From assembly GCA_910584575.1 (NCBI GenBank), contig CAJUBG010000026.1, positions 1-49,779 of the forward strand: a stretch of DNA of 49,779 bases, read 5' to 3'. Positions 39,891 through 48,879 of the stretch are shown here, one piece after another; position 1 is the stretch's first letter; every line of letters begins with the position of its first letter. Below the pieces are notes generated by a model. It was not told the DNA's origin and ran no database searches. It saw only the letters and a list, made by a program, of their open reading frames with translations. The translations under genes and the position numbers were made by a program. Source of the stretch: an uncultured Dorea sp. (GTDB lineage Bacteria; Bacillota; Clostridia; Lachnospirales; Lachnospiraceae).

Positions 39891-39918
39891 GAATATTTAC
39901 ATATAAGAATAAGATATT

Positions 39919-40746
39919 TTATGCAAGAAGCAGTTGAACCACCGTCACCACCACAATCAATCCGCCAAGGACAATCCGGTAATACCCAAATATCTTGAAA
40001 TCATGCTTCTTAATATATCCCATCAGGAAACGGATCGCAACGACGGACAATCCAAAGGATACCACGCAGCCGAGCATCAAAAGCCCCAACTCCTTGCTGG
40101 TAAAATGAAATCCGAATTTCACAAGCTTCAAAAGACTCGCCCCAAACATGGCAGGAATCGCAAGGAAAAAGGTGAACTCCGCCGCAACCTCCCTGGAAAT
40201 CCCAATGAGCAGCGCCCCTACGATGGTGGCGCCCGACCTGGACGTTCCCGGAATCAAAGCAAGCATCTGGAACACTCCGATAATCAAAAGCATAGGCACA
40301 GTCAACTCCGAAATCCGTTTCACCTTAGGTCTGCGCCCCACGTTACGGTTTTCTACTATTATAAAGAGCACGCCGTACACAATCAGCATAATCGCAACCG
40401 GCAGCGGCTTATAGAATAATTTATCCAGAAGGTCATTGAAGGGCAGGCCGACAAGCGCCGCCGGAACGGACGCAATCACTACCTTAATCCACATCTGCCA
40501 GGTCAGCATCTTCTGTTTCTGGCTCTTTCTTGGGGAAAACGGATTCAGCTTGTTAAAATACAGCACAACCACGGCCATAATCGCCCCCAGTTGAATCACC
40601 ACATTGAACATCTCCATAAACGCGTCGCTCATACTCGGCTTCAACAGATCCCCTACCAGAATGAGATGCCCCGTACTGCTGACCGGAAGCCACTCGGTAA
40701 TCCCTTCGACAATTCCAAGAATAATAACTTTTATGATATCTAACAT
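39919..40746 (-). CDS. uppP: Undecaprenyl-diphosphatase
   Basis: 275 residues, BacA/UppP family. The motifs GIVEGITEWLPVSSTGHLIL (active-site Glu-rich and SSTGH loop, about 11-30) and LALIPGTSRSGATIVGAL (second PGTSRSG motif) are intact, with about eight membrane segments. It recycles undecaprenyl pyrophosphate to the monophosphate carrier lipid needed for peptidoglycan and any lipid-linked glycan, and can confer bacitracin tolerance. AGGAGG lies 9 bases upstream. It is not in the glycan run but would serve it. Confidence 0.96.
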   Translation of the reverse strand: MLDIIKVIILGIVEGITEWLPVSSTGHLILVGDLLKPSMSDAFMEMFNVVIQLGAIMAVVVLYFNKLNPFSPRKSQKQKMLTWQMWIKVVIASVPAALVGLPFNDLLDKLFYKPLPVAIMLIVYGVLFIIVENRNVGRRPKVKRISELTVPMLLIIGVFQMLALIPGTSRSGATIVGALLIGISREVAAEFTFFLAIPAMFGASLLKLVKFGFHFTSKELGLLMLGCVVSFGLSVVAIRFLMGYIKKHDFKIFGYYRIVLGGLIVVVTVVQLLLA

Positions 40747-40789
40747 TTCTTTCCACCTCCTGCTTATTATGATGATCGGCGGCTGATTG

Positions 40790-41617
40790 TCAGCTCAGTA
40801 CATATGTCTCTATAAATCTCGCCACGCCGTCTTTATCATTAGAGCCTGCAATATAATCCGCTGCTTCTTTCAGTTCATCCTTTGCATTTTCCATGGCGAC
40901 GCCTACGCCAACCTCCTTAATCATCTTCAGATCATTGGCGCCGTCGCCAAAGGCCATAATCTCCTCCCGCCTGATTCCCAGAAGCTCTCCAAGCCTTAAA
41001 AGCGCCCTTCCCTTGTTGACCCCCGCTGCATTTACCTCGATATTCTTCTTCAACGCGCCTGTAATCTCAATCCCCGAAACCTCACGAAGCTCATGGATTG
41101 CCATGTTCCTTTCCTCCAACGATACAAACAACCCCTGCACCTTATCCACAGCCCTGTTTTCCTCCTCAAACTTCGCCCATATGTCCGGCACGGCAATCCG
41201 TGTCCGCATGATATACTCCATCATAGGCGCTTCCTCCAGATAACGGCTGATATTCTGTAAGGCGTCCTCCTGGGCATAGCCGACTCCGTCGAAATAAATC
41301 TCCCGCAGGGTGTCATAATGTCCAAGAATCTCCAATACCTTCCCTGCCGTCTCTGCCGGCACCAGTTCTTCAAACAGCGTCTCCCCTGTTCTGATATTCA
41401 GCACCCTGCCGCCGTTGGCCGTAACCGCATACCGGAACCCTGAAAATTCCAACAGGTCGTCCGTGATTCCTCTGAGGGGCCTTCCCGTAGCCGGCATCAC
41501 GATTATTCCCTGCTTAACAGCCCGGCTCAAAACCTCTCTTGTATATGCGGTCAGCTCTTTTTTCGTAGTGAGCAGCGTCCCGTCCAAATCCATCCCGATT
41601 AGTTTAACCTTCTTCAT
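40790..41617 (-). CDS. Cof-type HAD phosphatase
   Basis: 275 residues, HAD superfamily class IIB. Motif I GMDLDGTLLTTKKEL (nucleophile Asp10, general acid Asp12), motif II in MPATGRP, Lys in the NAAGVNKGRAL region, and motif IV FGDGANDLKMI are all present. Substrates of this group are usually sugar phosphates or flavin/pyridoxal phosphates; not predictable here. It overlaps the hypothetical gene upstream by 14 bases, so the two are co-translated. Confidence 0.92.
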   Translation of the reverse strand: MKKVKLIGMDLDGTLLTTKKELTAYTREVLSRAVKQGIIVMPATGRPLRGITDDLLEFSGFRYAVTANGGRVLNIRTGETLFEELVPAETAGKVLEILGHYDTLREIYFDGVGYAQEDALQNISRYLEEAPMMEYIMRTRIAVPDIWAKFEEENRAVDKVQGLFVSLEERNMAIHELREVSGIEITGALKKNIEVNAAGVNKGRALLRLGELLGIRREEIMAFGDGANDLKMIKEVGVGVAMENAKDELKEAADYIAGSNDKDGVARFIETYVLS

Positions 41618-42170
41618 ATGCTGTCAATTCCTTTCTGTCTTTTGAAAATAGCATCAGCTCATTGCTGATCTTATCAACGTCTTTTGCCTGAGCGTATGCC
41701 TGTTTGCCATGCTCTGTCATCTTCTCCACAATTTTCTTCTGCGATGCCGGTGCAAATACTACCGTCTCCTTTGTGGGCGCCATAATCACCAAATCATCCT
41801 TTAACTTATCAACGCATACCTGCCAGATGTGCTTGAAGCACAGAGAGCTGGCCTCGTGCCACCCGTCCGCAAGCATGGCAAAGCCCCCGTACCAGGTATT
41901 GGCAATCACAAACTCAACATCCCTGACCAGATTCTCACAGGATGCATAATACAAAGCCTCCACGTCACAGTCCGGCGGCAGCATATCGTCCTTTAATACC
42001 TCAAATACATCTTCACCCCGTTTTATAACAAATATAATCCTCAGGTCTTTGATAAATGACACAACCGGAGAATCTTTTTCAGAAATATCTCCAAACTCCT
42101 TTCTCACCCACGGATAAATCTTATCCCTGATGTCCTCAAACCGGTATTGTTCTTCCTCATATTTCTTCAT
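41604..42170 (-). CDS. Hypothetical cytoplasmic protein
   Basis: 188 residues, not recognised with confidence. It is acidic with no signal peptide or membrane segment. Segments such as LRIIFVIKRGEDVFEVLKDD and DLVIMAPTKETVVFAPASQ faintly recall DUF1444/YtpQ-like proteins, but at shorter length. The ATG at 42170 lacks a strong Shine-Dalgarno (a GGGGAGG is 18 bases away). It is coupled to the HAD phosphatase downstream. Confidence 0.65.
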   Translation of the reverse strand: MKKYEEEQYRFEDIRDKIYPWVRKEFGDISEKDSPVVSFIKDLRIIFVIKRGEDVFEVLKDDMLPPDCDVEALYYASCENLVRDVEFVIANTWYGGFAMLADGWHEASSLCFKHIWQVCVDKLKDDLVIMAPTKETVVFAPASQKKIVEKMTEHGKQAYAQAKDVDKISNELMLFSKDRKELTAYEEG

Positions 42171-42259
42171 ATTCCGTCTCTTACTGCCTCCCCTTCCTGA
42201 ATTTCTGCATTATTTTATAAATTTTAACAATATTTTTCTATATTCTATCATAACAAAGT

Positions 42260-42288
42260 TTGCTTTATAATGCAATTTGTTGTATAAT
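42260..42288 (+). promoter_or_regulatory. Promoter of the cell-wall hydrolase gene
   Basis: TTGCTT (42260-42265), 17 bases, TATAAT (42283-42288), about 36 bases before the ATG. The 42171-42324 gap is otherwise very AT-rich. Confidence 0.7.
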
Positions 42289-42324
42289 ATATTGAGCACA
42301 TGCTACTAAGGAAAGGAAAACTAT

Positions 42325-43425
42325 ATGATAACCAAAGAAAAGAAACATATATTACGGTCAGTTTTGGCGACCGCCATTTCTGCTGTAACAATAGCTTCTG
42401 TGACTGTTCCGGTTTATTCTGCCCCTTCGGCAAAGGAATTGGAGATTACCACCTCGGACTTGAAGGAGGACCTTAATGACTTGAACAGCCAGTTGTCATC
42501 TTTGAGTGCTGAATTAGACGATGCTTCGGCGCAGATTGAACAGCTTTCTGCCGAAGTCGAGAAGGCTAAGCTTGACCTGGCGGCGGCCCAGCTTAATGAA
42601 GAAGCCCAGTACGCTGCCATGAAGAACCGAATCAAGTTCATGTATGAGGGCGGGAATCTTTCTCTGTTGGAAATCCTGTTTTCATCTGACAACATGGGAG
42701 ATTTCCTGAATAAAGCCGAGTATGTAACAACCATAAGCGAATATGACAGAGATATGCTTGAAGAATTGGGAGAAGTTTGTGCCAGTGTTGAACAGAAGCA
42801 GACTGACCTCAAGTCAAAGCAGGACGAGCTTACGGCTATGCAGGCGGATTTGAACGCCAAGAAGGAGGCGCTTACTTCCAAGATTTCCTCAACCTCCAGC
42901 CAGTTGGAGGATTATACGGCACAATTAGAGCGAGCACGGGCTGCGGAGGAGGCTCTTAAGCTTGCACAGAATAATGCAGTCTCCGGTTCTATTGTTCCAC
43001 CGAGTTCTAATGGGCGTCCCAATAATAACGGGGGTGGACAGTCGAACAGTTCTTCCGGTACGACGACCTCTCCGCCGATAGAGGCCAACGTCAATGATGT
43101 CGCCCTGTTTGCCGCATTGCTTGAATGTGAGGCAAGCGGATACGACCCCATGCTTGCCGTTGCAACCGTGGTGATGAACCGTGTTGCAAGCTCAAGTTAT
43201 CCCAACACATTACGGGGAGTCATCTATCAATCCGGCCAGTTCGCGCCTACATGGAACGGAAGCCTTGAGAAAGTCCTTGCAAGAGGCCCTTCCTCTACTG
43301 CTTATTCCGTGGCACAGGCTGCGCTTGCAGGAAGCAGACATTCATCTGTAATTAACTGTTATCAGTTTAGGTCAGCCTGGACTGGCGTTTCCGGTATCAA
43401 TATCGGAGGTAATATATTCTTTTAG
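42325..43425 (+). CDS. Secreted SleB/CwlJ-type cell-wall hydrolase with coiled-coil domain
   Basis: 366 residues. A signal peptide (about 1-32, ending VYSAPSA) is followed by a long coiled coil (about 38-215; LNSQLSSLSAELDDASAQIEQ) like that of PcsB/CwlO-type hydrolases, whose catalytic domain is held inactive by the coil until contacted by FtsEX. A Gly/Asn/Ser linker (about 225-255) leads to a C-terminal hydrolase-2 domain (ALLECEASGYDPMLAVATVVMNRV, YQSGQFAPTWNG) related to SleB/CwlJ. Glu267 or so in LECEA is the likely catalytic acid. It would remodel peptidoglycan at the surface. AAGGAAAGGAAAA precedes the ATG. Confidence 0.9.
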   Translation: MITKEKKHILRSVLATAISAVTIASVTVPVYSAPSAKELEITTSDLKEDLNDLNSQLSSLSAELDDASAQIEQLSAEVEKAKLDLAAAQLNEEAQYAAMKNRIKFMYEGGNLSLLEILFSSDNMGDFLNKAEYVTTISEYDRDMLEELGEVCASVEQKQTDLKSKQDELTAMQADLNAKKEALTSKISSTSSQLEDYTAQLERARAAEEALKLAQNNAVSGSIVPPSSNGRPNNNGGGQSNSSSGTTTSPPIEANVNDVALFAALLECEASGYDPMLAVATVVMNRVASSSYPNTLRGVIYQSGQFAPTWNGSLEKVLARGPSSTAYSVAQAALAGSRHSSVINCYQFRSAWTGVSGINIGGNIFF

Positions 43426-43430
43426 TTAAA

Positions 43431-43458
43431 TAGAGCGCCCTCATCTGAAGGCGCTCTA
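43431..43458 (+). terminator. Terminator after the cell-wall hydrolase
   Basis: TAGAGCGCC (43431-43439) pairs perfectly with GGCGCTCTA (43450-43458), followed by TCTTATTTT. A strong rho-independent hairpin 6 bases past the stop. Confidence 0.85.
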
Positions 43459-43506
43459 TCTTATTTTCAGCCATTCTCTGATGCCTGCCAAGCCGCAGAT
43501 AAACCT

Positions 43507-45240
43507 TTAATCTGCTCTCACATGCTCTGTATGCAGCAGCATATGAGCTTTATGGGACATAGGCTTCTCGAAATACTCCTCGTACATGGCAAGTATATCC
43601 TCATTCTCGTGGGAGAAACGAAGCTGTGCCTTTTCATCCAGGCAGTAGAGCTTCTGTCCGCGGTCAAAGGCAAACTCCTCGCCGTCGTGAATCGGCTGTC
43701 CGCCGCCTCCCACGCATCCTCCCGGACATGCCATGACTTCTACAAAATCATAATGCACCTCTCCACGCTCAATCTTATCAAGAAGCGCCCGTGTATTTCC
43801 AAGGCCGCTGACTACCGCTGTCCTGACCTTCACGTCATCAATCGCAAATTCTGCTTCAGCGACACCCTCATTCGCCTGAAATTCCGGACTTCTAACTGCC
43901 TTGAAGGCATCTGCCGGCGGATTCTCCTTCTTGAGCAGGTAATAAGCAGAGCGAAGGGCCGCCTCCATAACGCCGCCGGTCACTCCGAAGATGACGCCTG
44001 CGCCAGAACCCTGCTGCATTGGACGGTCACTCTCACGGTCTTTTAGCGTATCCGGACTGATGTGTGCAGAGCGAATCATCTTGACAAGCTCTCTCGTGGT
44101 GATTACCGCGTCAATGTCGTGTCCCGCATACTCGCCGTAGAACAGTTCCATCTCCCGTTCGCCCTTCTTCGCAACGCAAGGCATTACAGATACCGTATAA
44201 ATCTGCTCAGGTGACACTCCAATCTTATCGGCAAAATAGGTCTTCATTGCAGCGCCGAACATCTGCTGCGGTGATTTTGCTGTTGACAACTGCTTTACCA
44301 GGTGGGGGTACTGTGACTTGATGAAACGAATCCATCCGGGACAGCATGATGTGAACATGGGACGTTCCTTTAACTCTCCCTCGGTAAAACGCTTCAAAAA
44401 TTCGGTTCCCTCCTCCATAATGGTAAGGTCTGCGGAAAATGTGGTATCAAACACATAATCCGCCCCCATGCGCTTACATGCATCCAATATCTTGCCTACC
44501 GTCGCCTCATCGGGCTTCATGCCCAGTTCTTCGCCCCATGCGGTACGTACCGCCGGCGCCACCTGGATAACCACAGTCTTATTCTTATCTGCAATAGCAC
44601 TCCATACCTTCTCCGTATCATCCCTCTCTCTGAGAGCGCCCACCGGACAGTGGGTGATACACTGGCCGCACAGGGCGCAGTCTGCCTCATGGATGCTCTT
44701 GTGGCCGGCTACGTTCACAGTTGTACGTGAACCTGTACCCTCAACATCCCACACGCCAAGTCCCTGAATCTTCTCACAGACCTGAACGCACCGCATACAT
44801 TTGATACACTTGGAGGAATCACGGATCAGCGGGAAGGATAAATCCCATGGCTGCTTTTCCAGCACCTTCTTATATGGGATATCCAGAATATTCAAATCAT
44901 TCGCAACAGACTGCAGGCTACAATTGCCGCTTCTTGCACAGCTCACGCACTGGCAGTCATGCTGAGACAGGATGAGCTCTACGTTGGTTCTTCTGTGCCG
45001 GCGTACCTTCGGGCTGTTGGTATAAATCACCATACCCTCCTCTGCCACATTATTACAAGAGGTAATCAGCTTCTCCTTGCCTTCCAATTCTACAACGCAC
45101 ACACGGCAGGCAGCGATCTCATTGATTCCTTTCAGATAACATAATTTGGGGATTGGAATCCCGTTCAAAGCGGCAGCCTCCATAATGGTAGTATTTTCTT
45201 TTACGGATATCTGCTTTCCATCAATCATAAGATTTACCAT
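43507..45240 (-). CDS. hydA: [FeFe] hydrogenase, catalytic subunit
   Basis: 577 residues. An N-terminal 2Fe-2S ferredoxin-type domain (Cys34, then CRVCVVE, SCNN) and a His-Cys 3 cluster (HDCQCVSCARSGNC) precede two [4Fe-4S] motifs (CIKCMRCVQVC, CALCGQCITHCP). The H-cluster signatures are L1 TSCCPGW (about 298), L2 MPCVAKKGE (about 350) and L3 MACPGGCVGGGGQP (about 500), all intact. The enzyme makes or uses H2 with reduced ferredoxin and/or NAD(P)H. It overlaps the diaphorase-like gene by 7 bases, so the two form one complex. HydE/F/G maturases are not in the window. Confidence 0.95.
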   Translation of the reverse strand: MVNLMIDGKQISVKENTTIMEAAALNGIPIPKLCYLKGINEIAACRVCVVELEGKEKLITSCNNVAEEGMVIYTNSPKVRRHRRTNVELILSQHDCQCVSCARSGNCSLQSVANDLNILDIPYKKVLEKQPWDLSFPLIRDSSKCIKCMRCVQVCEKIQGLGVWDVEGTGSRTTVNVAGHKSIHEADCALCGQCITHCPVGALRERDDTEKVWSAIADKNKTVVIQVAPAVRTAWGEELGMKPDEATVGKILDACKRMGADYVFDTTFSADLTIMEEGTEFLKRFTEGELKERPMFTSCCPGWIRFIKSQYPHLVKQLSTAKSPQQMFGAAMKTYFADKIGVSPEQIYTVSVMPCVAKKGEREMELFYGEYAGHDIDAVITTRELVKMIRSAHISPDTLKDRESDRPMQQGSGAGVIFGVTGGVMEAALRSAYYLLKKENPPADAFKAVRSPEFQANEGVAEAEFAIDDVKVRTAVVSGLGNTRALLDKIERGEVHYDFVEVMACPGGCVGGGGQPIHDGEEFAFDRGQKLYCLDEKAQLRFSHENEDILAMYEEYFEKPMSHKAHMLLHTEHVRAD

Positions 45241-47066
45241 AATTTCTCTCTGCCTCCTTTAAATATGCCGTAGCCGAAGTGGTCACAGCGCAGGCACCTG
45301 CCCGCCTCCTGCTTCGCTTCCTTCTCGGTCATGCAGTTCTCCACGCCCTCAAAATCACAGACTCTCTCACATGCCTCACGCTCTGTCAGGTTCACCCTTC
45401 CGCAAGGTGTACGGTCTGAAAGACGGGCCTCCGGAATCTCCACGTCACAGGAAATCTCATGACGGTATCCCAGATATTCGTCAATATTCGCAGCCACAAC
45501 CTTCGCAGCCGCAATCGCCTTGATTACGGAAGCCGGTCCGCTTGCGCAGTCCCCTCCTGCAAATACTCCCGGCATATTCTCAAATGTTCCGGTGCTCTTG
45601 GTTAGAATCTTGCCTCGCTCTACCGGTATTCCTGCTTCTTCAAAATGGCGTGTCTCAATATTCTGTCCGATTGCGACAATCAAAATATCGCATGGTATGT
45701 AAATATCATCCTCTCCCGTGGGCTTGATGCTTGCCCTTCCGTCGCGAATCGAGCTTACCATCTGTGGTTTCACATAGATTCCCTCGATATGATTCTTATC
45801 ATTGACCTTAATGGAGGATGGTGCCTTCAATGTCTGAAGCTCAATCCCTTCTGCAACCGCCCCCTCAATCTCTCCGGAAAGCGCCGTCATATCAGCAACT
45901 CTCCTCCGGTAAACAATACTTACCTTCTTCGCGCCGAGACGTTTTGCTGTACGTACAGCGTCCATGGAGACATTGCCGCCGCCGATGACTGCAACCTCCT
46001 TGCCGGACAGGTCCATAATCTCATTTCTTCCTACATTCCTTAAGAACTGAACTGCGGATAACACACCGTCCGCATCCTCCCCCTCAAGTCCAAGCTTCTT
46101 ATCCGTACTTGCACCGATTGTAATCAGAACCGCGTCATACTGCTTGCGCAGATCCTGGATTGTAATGTCCTGTCCGATCTTCAGTCCATGCTTCACCTCA
46201 ACGCCAGTCTTTAAAATACTGTTCACATCCTCCTCTAACCGTTCCTTCGGAAGACGGTAGTTTGGAATACCATAGCGCAGCATTCCGCCTAGCTTCGGAA
46301 GCATCTCGTAAACGGTAGCCTGGTGTCCCATCAACTGAAGATAGTATGCCGCGCTTAAGCCGCCAGGACCGCCCCCAAGGACTGCTATCTTCTTTCCGGT
46401 AGAAGGCGCGCACGCCGGCGGGTCCACCTCTCCGGCAAAATCAGCCGCCACACGCTTAAGGCCGCGGATATTGATGGCGTCATCCACCATGTTCCTCCTG
46501 CATCGCGCCTCACATGGATGCTCACAGATAAATCCGCAGGTGGTCGGGAACGGATTGTCTTTGCGGATCAGCCGGATTGCATCCGCATATCTTCCCTCTC
46601 TCACCAACGCGATATATCCAGGAATATCCACATGCGCCGGACATAAGGATACACACGGCACCGGCTGGCTGTATGTACAGGTACACCGCCCGTTCCTGAT
46701 ATGCTCCTCATAATCGTCACGGTATCCAATGAGTCCCTTATATACCATGTGGGCAGCCTCGTATCCGATAGCACAATCGGCTGATTCCATGATCGAAAGC
46801 GCCGTATTCTCCATGATATCCAATGTTTCCATGGTTGCTTTACCATCAAGGACGTCCTTGATAAGATAGCTCAACTGTCCCAGACCAATGCGGCAGGGAA
46901 CACATTTGCCGCAAGTCTGCGCATGGCATAACTCCAGAAATGCACGGGACATCTCTACGGGACAGAGTCCCGGCGGGCTGGACTCAATTCTGCGCTCCAA
47001 ATCCTTGTATAGTTCTTCCATAACTATCCTGGCTCTTTTGGGCGAGTCAATCTCTAGTCTGCTCAT
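45234..47066 (-). CDS. NuoF-type iron-sulfur / GltD-type flavoprotein, hydrogenase partner
   Basis: 610 residues. Residues about 30-125 are the C-terminal 4Fe-4S region of NuoF-type diaphorases (CHAQTCGKCVPCRIGLGQL). The rest is GltD-like (glutamate synthase small-chain family): a Cys-rich segment (CVSLCPAHVDIPGYI, CGFICEHPCEARCRR), FAD-binding GGGPGGLSAAYYL (about 228-240), a second dinucleotide site AVIGGGNVSMDA (about 362-373) and GVFAGGDCASGPASVIKAI. It lacks a full NuoF flavin domain. It should pass electrons between NAD(P)H and the hydrogenase; electron bifurcation is possible but unproven. GAGAGG lies 8 bases before the ATG. Confidence 0.9.
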   Translation of the reverse strand: MSRLEIDSPKRARIVMEELYKDLERRIESSPPGLCPVEMSRAFLELCHAQTCGKCVPCRIGLGQLSYLIKDVLDGKATMETLDIMENTALSIMESADCAIGYEAAHMVYKGLIGYRDDYEEHIRNGRCTCTYSQPVPCVSLCPAHVDIPGYIALVREGRYADAIRLIRKDNPFPTTCGFICEHPCEARCRRNMVDDAINIRGLKRVAADFAGEVDPPACAPSTGKKIAVLGGGPGGLSAAYYLQLMGHQATVYEMLPKLGGMLRYGIPNYRLPKERLEEDVNSILKTGVEVKHGLKIGQDITIQDLRKQYDAVLITIGASTDKKLGLEGEDADGVLSAVQFLRNVGRNEIMDLSGKEVAVIGGGNVSMDAVRTAKRLGAKKVSIVYRRRVADMTALSGEIEGAVAEGIELQTLKAPSSIKVNDKNHIEGIYVKPQMVSSIRDGRASIKPTGEDDIYIPCDILIVAIGQNIETRHFEEAGIPVERGKILTKSTGTFENMPGVFAGGDCASGPASVIKAIAAAKVVAANIDEYLGYRHEISCDVEIPEARLSDRTPCGRVNLTEREACERVCDFEGVENCMTEKEAKQEAGRCLRCDHFGYGIFKGGREKLW

Positions 47067-47118
47067 GACTAAACCTCTCTTTTCTTACTTATTTCTACAT
47101 TTTATTGCAGTTATATAC

Positions 47119-47127
47119 ATTATATCA
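47119..47127 (-). promoter_or_regulatory. Extended -10 promoter of the hydrogenase operon
   Basis: Minus strand TGATATAAT, an extended -10 (TGnTATAAT), about 52 bases before the diaphorase ATG. No good -35 at 17 bases. Confidence 0.5.
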
Positions 47128-47204
47128 CCTTCATAGTCGCTTGTATGCAGGTTGGACATAAGTAGATTTTTTAACGGCAACGATATAATTTTAACGCAAA
47201 AAAA

Positions 47205-47255
47205 AGAGCCGCCGGAAATGATATATTATATAAAATATCATTTCCAGACAGCTCT
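47205..47255 (-). terminator. Terminator of the ribosomal protein/rpoA operon
   Basis: An 11-bp stem GGAAATGATAT/ATATCATTTCC is extended by AGAGC/GCTCT; on the minus strand eight T follow. It lies 6 bases past the rplQ stop and marks the end of this operon. Confidence 0.88.
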
Positions 47256-47261
47256 GTCTGA

Positions 47262-47798
47262 CTATACAAGCTCAATCAAAACTTCCATAGCAGCGTCACC
47301 CTTACGCTGGCCAATCTTAACGATTCTTGTATATCCGCCGTGACGGTTCTCATACTTTGGTGCAATCTCATCAAAGAGCTTTGCAACAAGGTCTACCTGC
47401 TTGGTGTTTCTCTTTCTTCCGGCAGCCTTCTCCGGTACATCCTTTACGGGATAAAGCACCTTAAGCATCTGACGGCGTGCGTGCAGTCTGCTTGGCTTAT
47501 CCTTCTTAATCTTCTTGTCCACTTCGTCGTATACAGTTACCTTCTTGCCGTCAACAACCTCCTTGACTCTCTTGCCGTCCTTGTCCTTGCGGGCAACCTT
47601 AGCCTTTACGGTAACCTCCTCAAAGTTGTCCTTCTCCCTTACTGCCATGGCAATCAGACCCTCCGCAATCTTACGGATTTCTTTTGCCTTTGCTTCGGTA
47701 GTAACGATTCTGCCATGGTTAATCAAAGCTGTTACCTGATTTCTCAGCAATGCTTTTCTCTGACTGGACGTCCTGCCCAGTTTTCTATACTTAGCCAT
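47262..47798 (-). CDS. rplQ: 50S ribosomal protein L17 with internal insertion
   Basis: 178 residues. The start MAKYRKLGRTSSQRKALLRNQ and end YTRIVKIGQRKGDAAMEVLIELV are standard L17. Most bacterial L17 are about 115-130 residues; here about 55 lysine-rich residues are inserted (about 62-115; VKAKVARKDKDGKRVKEVVDG...). I have seen this style of extended L17 as a feature of Clostridia, so I read it as lineage-specific, not a defect. The terminal gene of the rpsK-rpsD-rpoA-rplQ series. Confidence 0.97.
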   Translation of the reverse strand: MAKYRKLGRTSSQRKALLRNQVTALINHGRIVTTEAKAKEIRKIAEGLIAMAVREKDNFEEVTVKAKVARKDKDGKRVKEVVDGKKVTVYDEVDKKIKKDKPSRLHARRQMLKVLYPVKDVPEKAAGRKRNTKQVDLVAKLFDEIAPKYENRHGGYTRIVKIGQRKGDAAMEVLIELV

Positions 47799-47889
47799 CT
47801 TTCTAATCCTCCAATTCTACACTTGGTTACACACTTCGGGCTTACTAGCCAAATGCTCTCACAGAACTCTTTGGGTTTATCTGTGAAAT

Positions 47890-48858
47890 TTATTCTTCGC
47901 CTCTGCTCAACCCTAATCCCAACTCGTCTAGCTTCGCAAGCACTTCCTCTAAGGACTTCCGCCCCAGGTTCCGCACCTTCATCATGTCCTCCGGCGTTCT
48001 GTTGGTCAGTTCCTCCACAGTATTGATTCCCGCCCGCTTCAGACAGTTGAAGGAACGAACCGATAATTCCAGTTCGTCGATACTCATCTCAAGGACTTTC
48101 TCCTTCTCGTCATCCTCTTTCTCAATCATAACCTCCGCGGCCTGAGCCACCTCAGAGAGATCGATAAAGAGCTTCAGATGCTCGCTCAATACTTTTGCCG
48201 CAAGACTGACTGCCTCATCCGGAAGCAGAGTGCCGTTGGTATATACATCTAACGTCAATTTATCAAAATCTGTAATCTGTCCAACACGCGTGTTTTCAAC
48301 CGTAAGGTTTACACGCTCTACCGGCGTATAGATAGAATCAATCGGAATAACTGCGATCGGTAATTCGTCGTTCTTATTCTTGTCAGAACTTACATATCCC
48401 CTGCCCTTTGTAATGGTCAGCTCCATATATAACTTGCTGTCAGCTCCGCCGTTTAACGTTGCGATAACCGTCTCAGGATTCATAATCTCAATATCCTGAT
48501 CCACCTGAATATCCGCTGCCGTGACAACGCCTTCCCCCTCAAACTCAATATAAGCAGTCTTTGGCTCATCTGTCTCAGACGTATTCTTGATTGCCAGGGA
48601 CTTCAGGTTCATGATTATCTCCGTAACATCTTCCTTAACACCCGGAATAGAACTAAACTCGTGAAGGACCCCGTCAATCTTCACCTGGCTGATCGCAGCG
48701 CCCGGCAAGGAGGAAAGCATAATCCTTCTCAGTGAATTCCCTAATGTCGTACCGTAACCTCTCTCAAGAGGCTCTACAACAAATTTTCCATATTTCTTAT
48801 CTTCTGAAATCTCAGTTATCTCAATATTGGGTTTATTAAAATCAAACACTAAGTCCAC
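47890..48858 (-). CDS. rpoA: RNA polymerase alpha subunit
   Basis: 322 residues, normal length. The N-terminal assembly domain (EPLERGYGTTLGNSLRRIMLSSLPG, about 31-55) and the C-terminal DNA/activator-binding domain (LELSVRSFNCLKRAGINTVEEL, about 255-310) are complete. Start ATG 21 bases after the rpsD stop, with GGAGGTGG upstream. Confidence 0.98.
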   Translation of the reverse strand: MDLVFDFNKPNIEITEISEDKKYGKFVVEPLERGYGTTLGNSLRRIMLSSLPGAAISQVKIDGVLHEFSSIPGVKEDVTEIIMNLKSLAIKNTSETDEPKTAYIEFEGEGVVTAADIQVDQDIEIMNPETVIATLNGGADSKLYMELTITKGRGYVSSDKNKNDELPIAVIPIDSIYTPVERVNLTVENTRVGQITDFDKLTLDVYTNGTLLPDEAVSLAAKVLSEHLKLFIDLSEVAQAAEVMIEKEDDEKEKVLEMSIDELELSVRSFNCLKRAGINTVEELTNRTPEDMMKVRNLGRKSLEEVLAKLDELGLGLSRGEE

Positions 48859-48879
48859 CTCCTGTGGTGTTACGGGTTA

